Part shown: piece by piece, positions 10,695 through 22,701 of the stretch
Numbering within the stretch: the first letter of the stretch is position 1
How the letters are laid out: every line of letters starts with the position of its first letter
Position numbers and translations under genes: made by a program
Source of the DNA: Favolaschia claudopus
Taxonomy: Eukaryota; Basidiomycota; Agaricomycetes; Agaricales; Mycenaceae
Length of the DNA: 64,000 bases
Assembly (NCBI GenBank): GCA_037176885.1
Contig: JAWWNJ010000007.1
Location: 186,001 to 250,000, forward strand
Direction: 5' to 3'
The notes under the pieces: generated by a model
The model's database searches: none
Told to the model about the DNA's origin: nothing
What the model saw: the letters and a program-made list of their open reading frames with translations, nothing else

Positions 10695-12489
10695 TCACCA
10701 TTCGCGTAACGCGCCATCTGGTCCCCGCCCTGTGAAAATTGATGAGATAAATAAACCAATAGACTGTCACTACCGAGTACTTACAAACTGGATTCCGCCA
10801 CGATTTCACTTTTCCCTCACGGAATAATGAATCCTCGCTCCTCACACGCGTCTCATTAACCTCGATACCCAGTCCTTTACCTTCCAAAATGGAAACCATG
10901 CCCTCGTGGACGGCGAAGACTTCTGGGTTGGTGAGGTATGTGAGGAGGTCGTGGTCTCCGGCGTTGTAATGCATCTGCGTGCGTTCGTTTCAGGCAGTGT
11001 TACAAGATGCAGAAACTGGGATACAAAAAGAAGGTAATTCTTACCTTCCAACTCATCTCACAGATGACAAAGTTCGGGGTGGAGAATCCCAATTGCAGGC
11101 ACGCTGCTAGTGCGATTGGGCCCAAAGGGCAGTGGGGCGCAACACCGACGTCGTACGTCCTTGATTAGCAAATGAATAGCATGAAGATATGAAAAATATT
11201 GTATCGATGCGAGGATATACGTACTCAGCCATGGTCGCGATCTTCTTGACCTCGCTGATCCCACCTGCGTGAGCCAAGTCGGGCTGAATGATGTCGATAC
11301 AGCCCGCTTCGAAATACGGACGGACTTCCTGGCGCGTGAAGAGGCGTTCGCCGAGCTGAATAGCAAAATAAATTCAGAATTCAGCTAGAACTGCAACTAG
11401 AAGGAGAAATGTACAGCGATAGGAATACCCGTCATCCCGTACAGGAGCTTGATTTCTTCCTGTTGGCCCGGGAGAAGAGGCTCCTCAATAAACAGCGGTC
11501 GATGCGGCTCTAGTGCTTTGGCGAGCTGCTTTGCAAGTGGTCGGTGGACGCGGCCGTGGAAGTCCCTGAGAAATTACAATGTGTACAGATTGGGACGTCG
11601 GGGGGAAAAGAATACGAACAAGCCTACATCCAAACCTATACTCTTGACCTGTTGGACACGATCGATAGTACCTTCCAATGCGCTGGGTGAGTCGAGCCAG
11701 CCAATCTGTCGTCGCCTTCAGTTGTGCGCTCTGATTTGCTATGGTAAGGAAGAGAAAGACACGCACGCTTTCGACTGCGTTCATTTTCACCGCTGTGAAG
11801 CCTTGGTCCTTTCTCGCTTGGGCTTCCGCTAGGACGTCGGAAGGGCGATCGCCTCCGATCCAACTGTAGACCTGGCACCGATTTCGGCTGTGATGAAAGG
11901 TGAGTGGATGCGGAACTTGAATAGAACATTGGCAGCAACGAAATGAGGCCTTGACTTACACTTTGCCTCCAAGAAGTTGCCATACAGGTACTCCTAGCGT
12001 CTTTCCTTTGATATCCCTGCAGCCGAAATCAAGAATATCGTCCGGTGGACGTGATCAGTACATACCATAAAGCAATGTCGAGCCTATGACACATCAGTGG
12101 TTGAAATAACACAAAGGCAAGGCTTGCCCTGATATTGCACTCATCAGTACCGGCCCACCGCGATAAAACCGCAGTCTGTAAGCAGTCTGCCATATATCTT
12201 CAATGTTGGCGCAATCCCATCCCACAAATCGCTCGCGTAAATCAACAAAGGCTCCTTCAACGGCTTCAATATGACCTGGGATCGTTCTAAGTTTAGCAAA
12301 AATCGAAATCGATATTCAATCAGCCCTACCTTCTAAGGTTGCCTCTCCCCAGCCGACGATCCCGTTTTCTGTCTCAACGCGAACGAAAAGCCATCGAGGT
12401 CGAACGTAGAATGTTTCGATCGACTTGATGGGGTCTGAGTTTTGGCTCAGTAGGCCTTTGGGATGAGGGTCTTGGGTGCTTGAGGACAT
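10695..12489 (-). CDS. D-galactonate dehydratase-like enolase-superfamily enzyme
   Basis: Eleven predicted exons read in frame from [12 protein letters not shown] to the end GPDGALREW. The N-terminal cap has [19 protein letters not shown] and [12 protein letters not shown], typical of DgoD-type acid sugar dehydratases. Metal and catalytic blocks are in order: [11 protein letters not shown] (Asp ligand and general acid His), FIEEPLLPG (Glu), ALGERLFTR (Glu), then the base His in APHCPLGP. The family removes water from D-galactonate or related aldonic acids to give 2-keto-3-deoxy sugars, using Mg2+ in the cytosol. One intron after AISG starts with GC rather than GT. The last intron was chosen with donor GTAAGT so that NPVW-RGPDG is restored. 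Exact substrate cannot be told. Confidence 0.85.
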
Positions 12490-13350
12490 TGTTGTGGCGA
12501 GAAGCAAGAGTGTTTGATCACTGGCACAAGTGGACCGGGTTAACCGGGCCGTCACGACGCTCTCGAATAAATTTCAGAGATTGTGGATTGCAATCAGAAA
12601 ACATACTGCACAATTAATTCACATTTGAGCCACAGAGATAGGTACGTACCGTACGTACCTATGTCGTTAAAATTCTCACCTGCCATGTACGGCTGGAGGA
12701 TGAAGAAATTCAGAGGCGCAGACGCGGTAAAGTAAACGACTGGTCCTGAGATAATTATCTGAGCGCTATGGTACTCTCAGTCTCTCACATGCTGTAAATG
12801 TGATGTTATTTGAATTGAGCGGGCAGCGAGAATGAGCTTGAGACTCTATCCGGCGAACCTGTGGCGATTCAGAACAAACTCCGTTTAGCGCATATGGCTC
12901 AAAAGATAATTTTCTTGATAAAATGGGAAGGCTTGAGAGTCTATACCGAGTGATAACGCAGTGTAACAAACCTTGAAAAAAATTTAACTAGCTAAAACCT
13001 GAGTAAACTGGCGGACTAGTGGGAGAGAACTGGCCAAAAATAGTGACGTCACAATGTGACGCAGCTCGCGGCGCTTCCTTTTTCCCTCGACTTTTGCTCG
13101 ACTTCAATACTTTTGCTCATCGTTTGGAACCATGTAGCGCAGCGTCGAGCTCGTCGATCACGTCGAGCAAGAACGAGTCCACGGCGTAAGACCACCGGGG
13201 CGGTGTTCCGCAACTTTACAGCTATTTGTCTGATGATTAGCGGCCTCTGGGCTTACCTTTACACCGTGACTTGTTATCGACACCTATCGACGTCCAGCCG
13301 CTCTTTCTCTTCTTTTTTTTACCGGGATATAGTCGAACGAACAACAAATT
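12490..13350 (+). promoter_or_regulatory. Intergenic region with a CRE-like TGACGTCA site
   Basis: This lies between the dehydratase start (minus) and the deacetylase start (plus). A perfect 8-base palindrome TGACGTCA lies at 13044-13051, followed by TGTGACG, about 300 bases before the deacetylase ATG. TGACGTCA is the classic ATF/CREB bZIP site, so regulation by a bZIP factor is possible. No gene is supported here. Confidence 0.4.
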
Positions 13351-16084
13351 ATGCTCCCTCAAACTCTCCTGGCGCTTATGGCGCCATTATTGGTCCTTGC
13401 GGCCGACGGCGGTGACGGAGGATTGACCGGGGCAACGACCAGCCAAGCAGCGGCTGGATACTCCTGCGACCCTGCTAAATGCAAGCTTCCGAAGTGTAAT
13501 TGCGCTAGTACAAGTCCTCCTGGTGGTTTGAAGCCGGTAAGTGTGTTTTTGCGCGTGCTACAAAAAGCTTGGCGGCTCTTTTTCTTCGTTCTACGGTGGG
13601 ATAGGCCTCAGGGATGGGGCAGTACCGCCTCCTGCTACTCTCGTGGGCAGGGGATTGCGCCCTGCTCGGGATTCCGGTCTTGTGCCCCTAGACCGAATCG
13701 CCGAGTCACCGGTCAATTGGTGGCGGGCATGAAGAAGTGCTGCTTCGTGTGCCTCATGGGCAGTGCAGCCCTTCTAGAGCTGGCGGTGGATTGGCTCAAG
13801 CTAGCTACTGTGCAGTGGCGGGCTCGAGGACCCGTGTACCCGTGTACCTGTGGACCGTCAGGTCAATCTGACTCTTCACGTTTGTCCTTAGTGGCGGTCG
13901 GCTCTGGGTGCGCAAGAGTGCGATTGCTGCGCTCATATATTCCCTGACCGGCGTTTAAACTGTTGACGGAACTGTCCTTTGCCCTTGACCGATTCGAAGA
14001 TTTGTTTTCTCGAGCAGAGCGTCAGTCAGAGCGATTGGCTGGCGCCTCCTTCTCCTCACCTCCTCGTTTCCCCGTGCGCGCAGATCGAGTGCGGGATATA
14101 GCAGTGATCCTGGCTGTGTCGACCTGAAATCTTGCTGTATGCGAGGACGGGATGAGCGAGGATGGCTCGATCTATCCCTGGCCGTTGTCAGCGCGGGAGA
14201 TGTGCCTAGAGGTCCATGCTTAGAGAGGGCATCAAGACGTGCTGCATTGGTTCATCTTACGCGGAGGGCAGCACTTCTAGAGACCGGCTTCTCTGACCGT
14301 CATTGCGGCCCCGGGATGTCCTCAGAGTACGCCAGGCGTTTTCTTTCTGTGCTGGACTTTTTACGACACTTTGACATTATGAGGCCTCGATCTAACACAT
14401 TCGCAGTCCGAAGTGCCAATGTTCATCGTTTTCACCGCGGACGACGCCGTCCAGTCGTATACCCTCGACTCCGTCAACCAATTCCTCGCCCAACGCAAGA
14501 ATCCGAACGGCTGCCCGCCCCGAATGACCTACTACACCTCCCTCACCAACACTAACTACTCCCTCGTCACCGGTGCGTCCCCCCTCTCTTCTATCTCTTT
14601 ATCCCACTCACCCGGCCCACAGACTGGTTCGTCGCGGGCAACGAAATCGCCGACCACACCATGACCCACGTCGGAGATCCCCCCGCGGACGAAATCAACG
14701 GCAACCTCGTCGCGCTCAACGCCCTCGCGGGCATCCCCATCGACTCCATCCGCGGCTTCCGTGCGCCGTTCCTCAACTACTCCGTCAACATGCTCAAGCA
14801 CCTCGTCGACGTCGGATTCACCTACGACTCGAGCGCCACGTCCTCCATCCCCGTCACCGACCCTGGCACCGACGCCTACTGGCCGTACACCCTCGACAAC
14901 GGCATGGCCAACGACTGCCTCGAGGTCGAGAAGTCCTGCAAAGGCGAGCCCAAGTTGCCTGGGTTCTGGGAGATCCCGATGTATGCGTTCTTTGACAAGC
15001 AGGGCGTGGCGGGGCCGCATCTCATGGACCCGTGGCTGGATTTCCCCAACGGAGAGAGCAAGATTGACGATGCGGCGACGTTGGCGTATATGCAGGATAC
15101 GTTTACGGCGCATTATAATGGGAATCGGCAGCCGATTGGGCTTTATACCCACCCGATCCATCTGTCGACGACCTACCCTGGTGTCAACCCCCCGCAGTCG
15201 ACCATCGATATGATCAATCAGTTCCTCGACTGGGCGCAGATGCAGGAGAATGGTATGTCTTAATGGTATCCCCCTTTTCCTGTCAGGTACTAACTGTACG
15301 TCACGATAGTCTGGATCGTCTCGAGCGAGCAGCTCCTCGAATGGGTCAAGAACCCCGTCCCCGTCTCCAAGCTCGACAGCGCCGTCGCCCTCAAGTGCTC
15401 CGTCCCCAAGATCGACGCCGGGCTCCAGGTCTGCAACGGCGTGCCGCAGAACGAAGCCAGCGTGCTCCAGACCTGCTCGTTCCCGGACTTCACCTTCTAT
15501 ACCTGCGTAAGTCTATCGAATCCATCTCTCAGGGCCTCTCGCTGACTTGACTTGACACAGTACGGCTGCCCAGAACAAGTACCGACTCCCGCCAATCCCT
15601 TCACGAAGCAAGTAGTAAAAGATGGCCAGCAAGCGCGTAACCCGGGTCAGCTCGTCCTTCCCTCGTCTTACCTGCATCGTATTACATACTCATTGCTTCC
15701 TCGCCTTTACAGTTCCCAAGAACTGCACCGTCGCGCAATTCGACCCCATCGGCAACAAGTGCCTCTGCACCGGCGACTGCACCGTAGACAAGACCCTTCT
15801 CATCGGCGTACGTACTCTTCTCCTTCCCTCTACCCCATCCCATCCTGCCAATCCTCCGCGCTATACGCACGCCTGACTGACTGCTCTTTCCCTTGCTCCC
15901 ACAGCCCAACGGCGCCAACCTCACTGGTGGCGGCACAGGCAAGCCCAACGCCAGCTCCACCGCGAACCCGTACCAGCCCTTCAACGGGAAAGGATTCGCT
16001 GTCCCCCCGGGCGTGTGGCCCGCGACCATCGTTGCGGTCGTCGGAGCTTTCGTGGGGACGATGGGCGTTTTCGGATGGTTCTGA
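13351..16084 (+). CDS. Chitin/polysaccharide deacetylase (NodB, CE4 family), membrane-anchored
   Basis: Seven exons: 13351-13536, 14407-14572, 14623-15252, 15310-15506, 15561-15645, 15713-15807, 15905-16084. The protein has a signal peptide (MLPQTLLALMAPLLVLAADG), a short Cys-rich segment (CDPAKCKLPKCNC), then a NodB domain whose five motifs are visible: FTADDA, DHTMTH (metal His pair), RAPF, FTYDS and IGLYTHPIH. A second Cys-rich region follows (CTVAQF...CLCTGDC) and a C-terminal hydrophobic helix (WPATIVAVVGAFVGTMGVFG) that fits a membrane or GPI anchor. Family members de-N-acetylate chitin in the wall. The usual TFDDGP is TADDAV here, as in a divergent subgroup of metazoan and fungal enzymes. 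Intron 1 is unusually long. Confidence 0.85.
13537..14406 (+). other. 870-base first intron of the deacetylase gene
   Basis: It starts GTAAGTGT and ends TCGCAG and joins codons in phase 0. It is over ten times the length of the other introns here. It contains two related blocks (about 13731-13795 and 14245-14290) sharing GTGCTGC and GCAGCCCTTCTAGAG/GCAGCACTTCTAGAG, which suggests a small internal duplication. No protein domain or transposon end is recognised inside. Confidence 0.6.
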
Positions 16085-16380
16085 GCTTACTAACTTGGCA
16101 GAGGCGTAGAGACGGACGGACGGATCCTTAATATTGTAATTATTGGGTTAATGGACCTTCTCACTATACCGTAGGCTGATCGATTGAGCGACTGAAGCCC
16201 GACGACCCGGATGCGGAGTCGGATTGGCGATTGAAGAAGAGAGCCATACGAGGAGCGCTAAGCTGAAAGGCTACCATCATAGGTTATGCCATCTGGCCGA
16301 ACCGAATCACCATACGGCGCGACTGCGACCGAAGCTGGGCTGAGCATCTACGCTTCTAGTTACAGACCATCCATCGTCGA

Positions 16381-16485
16381 ATGAGATGCATCCTGCCGCT
16401 GGAGCTAGAACGCGGGATATTCGAAACGATCGCCGCCTTATCCTTGTCGTCGATCCCAGCTCTGACGCGGGTAGCGTGGGCCTGA
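16381..16485 (+). pseudogene. Relic of an F-box-like protein N-terminus
   Basis: The frame MRCILPLELERGIFETIAAL followed by SLSSIPALTRVAWA matches the N-terminal pattern LPxELExxIFE...IPxLxxVA of the F-box-like families common in Agaricomycetes. The same pattern occurs at 24957. It stops at TGA 16483-16485, and the following sequence continues only in broken frames. A decayed gene is more likely than an exon, because no intron restores a long frame. Confidence 0.35.
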
Positions 16486-16749
16486 TACTGGCTTCTTCAT
16501 CCCTCTTGTCAGACATTCCGAGTGCAGCCTTGCTTACAAGGGTCGAGCCAGATCTTGAGTGCGCAATCTTTATGAACGGAACGACCAGACCAAGCCGCTC
16601 CCCATCGCTATATCTGCACACCACATTCCCACAGCTGACGAGTCTCAAGCTGCAGGAGCGCGCGCCAACGCGAGAGAGCTGCGCAGCTTGAGTGCTTCTT
16701 CCTCGTCTTACCCACCTCGCCCTCAATTACGGCGCCAGCAGGCAACAAA

Positions 16750-17315
16750 ATGGATGCTTTGTGCGTGCACCTGCTGGAAACGAGCCATGGAGAAGATAAA
16801 TCGGTGGCATTGAGAGACCGGTGTGAATGTTCGGGCGTTACTGGGAAACTTTGTCGGATTGAGGAGCTCGGGGATTGTAAACGATTTGCGATTTCTAATC
16901 CCCCGCTGTTTTACCCTGCAACAAAAGGTGGTTGCCTTAAGTATGTCGGCACGGTGGGGTTGGCGACATCTGAAAATGTGCAGATGGTAGAGCTGCGTCG
17001 GGGCGTATAGCGTCAAGATTGACTCTGTGATAGCTTGCTGCGCAGCCGAATCTTCGATTGCTTGGCGTGTATGCAACAGCTTCTGCTAGTCGAGCAAGAC
17101 TTGACGCTGGACAGCCAGACCCCAATGACGAGAATGAAAATCCGGATACATTCGAAACACTGGACAGCAAGTACGATAGCGATGGAGATGGAGGAAAGAA
17201 TACAGATTTTGCTTCATTTGCGCATTTCTCAGCTGGACTGACTCTTGATAAAATCAAGCGCAAGCTGCGGGCTACAAGGGAAAATCGTAAGATGGCGGCT
17301 TTCGAGACAGCGTAG
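16750..17315 (+). CDS. Small hypothetical protein, possibly the tail of an F-box relic
   Basis: Two exons, 16750-17004 and 17046-17315, join in phase 0 through a short 41-base intron. They give about 174 residues starting MDALCVHLLETSHGEDKS and including PNLRLLGVYATASASRARL, with an acidic part (DPNDENENPD) and a basic end. The LRLLG stretch recalls the leucine-rich C-terminal parts of F-box-like proteins, and the relic at 16381 lies just upstream, so this may be the remains of one gene. The last 87 coding bases overlap, antisense, the last exon and intron of the peroxiredoxin gene, which weakens the case for this C-terminus. No function is assigned. Confidence 0.35.
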
Positions 17316-18164
17316 CTGATTAGACCAATTACCTATCCGCAGCTTTGACCGGGTTTTTCTTCTCAACGAGCTTGCCGCCCTTTGCGAAGATAAAGTGACT
17401 GCGCTTCGTCTTGCCACCGTCTCCCGCACCCAAAGCTGTTATGAGCAATCGTTTACGGTCGGAAAGCAGAGGATATGGCAGCTCTTTCTGTGGATGAATG
17501 CCCGAAATCTGAGAAATGGCGATGAAAAAGCGTGGAAAGCATACCTTAGTCTGCCATTTGCTCTGTGCAGCAGAAGTGTCTGCGCTGAGACAATACACAT
17601 TATAATCCAAGCCCGTAAAATCAGGATATTTATCCCGGAAGCCGCAAGCCTGAGTTGTGCATCCCGCTGCATATGAAAAGAATTGCAAGTATCAGCTGGG
17701 ATTCACCTATCCGTATCTCGAATACTCACGCGTATCGGCCTTGGGGACCAGGAAAAGGACAAGACCCTTGTCCTCAGTCAGAGCAGAGACCTCGACGTCT
17801 TCATCCTTCTCGTTCTTGAGCGTCAAGGTCGGGAGTGAGTCACCGACGTCGATAGACGCCAGCTTTTCGGCTGCGTCGTCGTCAGCTTCTGCAGCTTCCC
17901 CCTCTCCCGCTTCCTCTTCCTCTTTCGCCTGGAAATATTCCAGAGACGGTATGAAAAACAAGCAAAAAAGACAGAAAGCGAGGGAAGCACCTTCTTCTTC
18001 GTCTTCGCCGGTTTGTCGCCGTGAGCCGCAGCTTTGCGCTTCTTGCTAACTTTTTCCTCGATTTCTTCCAGTTTCTTCTCTGCAGCCTGCACTACGGCTG
18101 TCCTGCTCGACCGTCTAGGTGCGGCGGGTTCATCGCTGGACTCTGCAGCTTTGCGGGGAGCCAT
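17229..18164 (-). CDS. dot5: Dot5/Bcp-type atypical 2-Cys peroxiredoxin, probably nuclear
   Basis: Five exons: 18164-17991, 17928-17730, 17666-17545, 17487-17333 and 17271-17229. Residues 1-58 are Lys/Arg/Glu-rich with KKRKAAAHGDKPAKTKKK, a likely nuclear localisation signal. The thioredoxin-fold domain follows, with VPKADTPGCTTQACGFRD: the Cys after TPG is the peroxidatic residue and the Cys five further on is the resolving one, as in bacterioferritin comigratory protein. SDRKRLLITALGAG and HFIFAKGGKLVEKKNPVKAA complete the fold. The family reduces alkyl hydroperoxides with thioredoxin; yeast Dot5 is nuclear. The terminal exon was added because it restores the conserved SPQLALDFIK ending. 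It overlaps the convergent gene on the other strand. Confidence 0.88.
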
Positions 18165-18599
18165 AATCGATGATGCAGAGATGGTGGCGCGAGGCAAGGA
18201 GCGTGGCAAGTCAGAAGACGCAACTGTGAAATTTGTGTGATGATAAATATGACATGGCTGAAGCAGAAGAACGAGCTAAGGTATGTGCGGCAGCTAATGC
18301 TTGAAAAGACAAAAACAACTAGTGTATGTATAGTAGTCAATATAATACTTAACTCATGAAGAAATCCGTAATGAAAAGAAGGAAGGTAGAGAGGAAAGGA
18401 ATGCGTCTACATATAAGCATTTCGTCGAGACATTGATAAATCCATCCACAGGTTTTGAAAATGATATCGTAGGGGAGAGCTGACGGCCTGTGAGGCAGTC
18501 GTCGACCTAGGCCCGGAGACCTGATGTTTCAAGCAGGGCCTTGCTCCCTGTCACGATAGAGACATCGGATGGGAGCTGCAGCCGCCACGAGCGCGCGGC
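18165..18599. other. Short intergenic region, peroxiredoxin promoter
   Basis: This is AT-richer sequence between the peroxiredoxin start and the 3' end of the leucine-rich-repeat gene on the same strand. No gene or repeat is seen. Confidence 0.4.
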
Positions 18600-21500
18600 T
18601 CAGCGGTTGTCAACTGTCGATGATGACGAGCGGCTGCGCGCGAGGTACGGCCGTGCACCGTTACCAAGAGGAGAGGGCGAGGCCGGTACTGGACTGGATG
18701 TACGTGGGCTCGCCTGTCCCTCGGGTATTTTTCCTCCTCCAGGCGTGAAGGAGGAGATCGTCGGAGAGATCATGCTCATGAGAGATGACGAGGATGAACG
18801 CCGAGAAATGTATGGTCGAGGCGGTGGCTTGTCCACAGCAGGCGACGCTGGTGGAGGAGATGCCGGCGGGTCTGCTGGCGGCGGTGGATCCGGCGATAAT
18901 ATCTCCAGCCCGAACTGGTCAGTGACCGGGCGTGGGGGTGGCCGCTCGACCATCGCTTCGAGAAGCTATTGGCAAGCTAAGATGAGCATCGAATAAGGCT
19001 TCAGCGGCGGGAAATATACCTCTTTTCGCAGGTCTTCCCCTGCATATTCACCCTCCATCTCCTCAGGGCCAAGCAGAACGTTACCCTTGCGGAACACTTC
19101 GCCCTCTTCCTCCACCCAGCTTTTTGATCTAGAAGGATGATTTGCAGTCAGACACGGCTGAGACCATCTGTGAAATGACCCACCGATTAGTAGGTGATTC
19201 GTCAACCCCCAACTCATCCTCTCCCTCCTCCACAGGCGAGAAGTGCAGCCGTCCCTCCACGTCCTCATCATCCTCATCATCCGCAAGCATCAGCGTCGGA
19301 CTCAACACCTTCTCCGGCTCCTCAGGCTCCGGCACCGCACGCGCCTTACCCTTATCCACCCTCGGCGTCGTGGGCACTTCCTCCTCCTCCTCAACAATCG
19401 TCACATGCCCATTCACCGCCGCCCCATTCGCATGAGGCGCCCACTTGTTCCCGAGACCTTGCAGCGTCAGCGCCGGCTTCCCAGGAGGCGGCACCCGACC
19501 AACGAGCGCCGTCAGCGTGTCGTTCACATCGAGCAGCGCCTCCATACGCTCCGGGTCATCCGTCGCTTGTATCACATCGCCAAGCTCTCGTATCAGCTCC
19601 TTTGCCTGCCTCAATGCTTCGTGGGGTGAGGGCACGGACACAGAGGAGATCGGCGGCGTCCCAGGAGCCGCGAGCATCGTCTCCAGCATGACAATGCATC
19701 CGTTCGCGCGGACGACGATATCGGTTTCGAGCTAGAAGCGAAAAAAGGAACAAAGAGCCAGACGTCAATCAGCAACCGAACAACACTACGAAAAAGACGG
19801 GAAAAAACACGTACCCTCTTCTCCTCATCCTTCCTTATACTCTTCGCCAGCTCACTCTCCTCAATCATCCCCCACACCCCTTTCCCATGTCCGCGCCCAC
19901 TGCCCGCTATCGTAGAGATCCCATTCCCATGCCCATTCATCCCACCAGGTAACGGACTCATCAACCCGTTCCCTATAGGCGTCTCCGCGCCGCTTCCGCC
20001 CCCGCCCGCAGCCCTTCTCTCCGCCTCCTCCGTATTCCGCACACACACCCTCAATATGTCTCGGCACATCCGCGCGTACTCTTCTTCCCCGGGGGGAATG
20101 TTAAGGTCGAGACACCGCATGACGAAGTTGCCTTCGAGGCCTTTGGAGAGGGCGAGCACGCCTGCGGCACCGAGAGCGTTCTCTGTGAGGTCGAGGTGTA
20201 GGAGAGAGGCACTCTCGGGGAGGAACTCTGCAAGAGCGATGGCACCGGCGGAACCCATCGAGGTCGAAGACAGGAATAACCTCTTCAAGGCAGTATTGAG
20301 GGTAAATGCTGTCCGAAGAGATTGAATCTAACATCGTTCGCGTCAGAACACTTGACCATTGACAAGTGGAGGAAGGTCGCTTACACCTTCAAGTCCCGGC
20401 CCCGAACATGGATTACGCGACAAATCAAGCGTCTCAAGACTCGAATTGTATTTCTGCATCGAAGAAAATAAGCGTCTATTCTCCCCCACGCCAACCAAAG
20501 AACCCACCAATGCCTCCGCAAGGCTCACCAGACACGGTACGTCCAGCTTATTCTCCGCAAGGTTCAGCACCTTGAGCGTCCGATTTCGCTTCAGTACCTG
20601 CGCGATATACGTGATACCCGTCTAAATCCAATCAAATTAGCCAGCCGCCCAGATATACCGAGATATATCAAAATAAGAATCACTCACCCTCAAATCATTC
20701 CCCCTCAAATCCAGCGTCCTCAACGCCCCCACCCTCGGCAACGCATCCAGCGCGCGCACCTTATCCAACAACGCCGCACTCGGCCCATCCCTCTCCCGCT
20801 GCTCCCTCTCTTTCTGCTCCCTCGCCGCAGCCTCCTCCGCCCCGACACCAAACTTCAAATGCGTCGTTGTCGTCGTCGGCGAATCATGCTGAGTCGGGGA
20901 AGGCACATGCCTTGCCGTCACGCCCCCAAGCACACTGCTCGCCACCACCGCGCGACCGGGGGGTACTGCAGCGGCGGCCGCAGCGGCAGCGGCCGCGGTT
21001 TGCCGCCGCTTGGGGACGTAGGGGGTGTACGTCGTCTGCGCAGCGGTGAGTGTCTGCTGTGTTTGTGCTGGATGGCGCGGGGGCGGGAGTTTGCTGAGCG
21101 ACGGCGGGAGGATGCTCGTCGGCGAGTGTACGTTGGTCGGGGTGGAAGCACCGTTGGTGTGGTGTGGAAGGTGCAGGTGGTGGGGGTCGTGGTGGCCTAC
21201 GGTAGGCGATGGCGGGACGGAGGAGGATGATGCGGTAGGAGCGGCGAGGACGTCGGGGTAGTCGCGGATCATGAGAGCGAGGGCGACGGCGCCTGTGGGT
21301 GAGATCTTGTTGTGTCGGAGGGAGATATTGCGCAGGCTTGAGGTGCGGACGGCACGAGCTACAAATCCCTCAGAAAACAGAAGCAGATACGAATAAAACA
21401 CTTACATAGAGTCTCAAGGGCGGCGGCACGGAGATTACAGTCGTCAAGCTTCAGAGATATAAGACCCTTGCTGGGGTCCTTGGCCTCCTTGTCCTTCTCT

Positions 21501-22701
21501 GGTCCGTATCCAAGTCCATACCGCACTTCCGTTCCTGAAGACCCGTAAAACCTCTCGTTGTGATCCTTCTCGTCCCTACTGTTAACAGACGCCGTGTCGG
21601 AAAGCGAGTAGAACGAGGCCGCAGACGACATGCTGACGACCTGCGCAGGCACGTACTCCCCCAACGCAGCCACGACGTACTCGACGGCCTTCTTGTCGAG
21701 CGGGTTCTGCGACAAGTCGAGGAAGGTGAGACTGTGTGCTTTGCTGAGGTAGGCGCCTATGAGTTTCCAGGCGTTGGCTTTGAGTTTGCGGTTGGCGGCG
21801 AGAGAGAGGTAGGCGAGCGAGCGAGGGATGAGAAGTGCATGTAGGAGCGGTTTTAAGGTCTGACCGGGAAGATTAGCCAAGTCCGAAGAGAAAAAAACAG
21901 TAGATATACCGTCTCATCGAGATCACACTCCCTGAAAACGGCTTTGCGTAGTCCCCACTCGATGCTGAGCACATCAGCGAGGATAGACGCACTGGTAATC
22001 GTCAGCTGCACGCCAGAAAAGTCGACACTCCGTGGATGAGTTGGCGGCGTGTTCTGGAAGCTACTCAGGACAATTTTTCTGACAGAAAAGGGACACAAAA
22101 CTCACCTTCAAGGCAGCAGTGATGCCCTTGTCCGGCGGTTCCTGACACCCTTCGCAACACTCCCGATAAAAACTCTCGACCTTGTCCATCGCCCACCATT
22201 CCGTCTCGTCGCCACCCTCCTTGGTCCCCGCACTGCTCGCCGTGCGTACACTAGCGGCGTCTCCACTCCCGGTGCTCATACTGGCTGTCAGACTCCCCGT
22301 GCTGTTGGCCCTTACCACCCTCCTCCTCCGCTCCCTCTCTCGGTCTTCGATCGCCCGTTTCTCGTCCTTCAGCGACGGCGTCGACGGCGGTGCGATGCTG
22401 CTAATTGGATACACCACCGCGATCTCCGGAAGATAAAATGCGCGCGCTTCAAGACCCGCGCAGCCTCTGCGTTTTCCTTGTCTTTTCCTCCACTGCCAAT
22501 GCTCCCCACAGCGGCATGCTCCTTGTCTTTATCCCCGGGTAAGAACCGACTGAATCCTCCGCTGAGCCGCGAAAGACTGAAAAGACCGGCCTGAGCCGGA
22601 GGCGGTTTCTTGAGGATAGATTTGCCTGGGATTGGGATAGTAACGGCCGAGGACGACGGCGACGGCGAGGACGGGCCCAGCGAGGGCGAGTGGAGCGACA
22701 T
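18600..22701 (-). CDS. Large leucine-rich-repeat protein resembling PPP1R37
   Basis: About eleven exons read from MSLHSPSLGPSSPSPSSSAV to RSRSSSSTVDNR, roughly 1,100 residues. A Ser/Pro-rich head contains GKSILKKPPP and VLKRAHFIF. Then come RNI-type leucine-rich repeats: VDFSGVQLTITSASILADVL, RSLAYLSLAANRKL, HSLTFLDLSQNPL, SLRNISLRHNKISPTGAVAL, LRTLDLRGNDLRTGI, LKVLNLAENKLDVPCL, SLETLDLSRNPCSG and LLHLDLTENALGAAGVLAL. A poly-Ala run and a His/Pro/Thr-rich insert split the repeats; the tail is acidic then Ser/Pro-rich. The layout matches fungal relatives of protein phosphatase 1 regulatory subunit 37, so phosphatase regulation is inferred. One frame break of a single base is apparent near 22418-22440. 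Confidence 0.8.

Noticed and set aside
14556..15161. Long minus-strand frame opposite the deacetylase exon 3
   Set aside because: Shadow of a GC-rich coding exon with clear NodB motifs; composition is Val/Asp/Arg-biased as expected for an antisense frame.
22085..22110. KVSF as a protein phosphatase 1 docking motif (RVxF) in the leucine-rich-repeat protein
   Set aside because: The codons for VSF are the intron donor GTGAGTTTT following ALK, so the peptide is not made in the spliced product.
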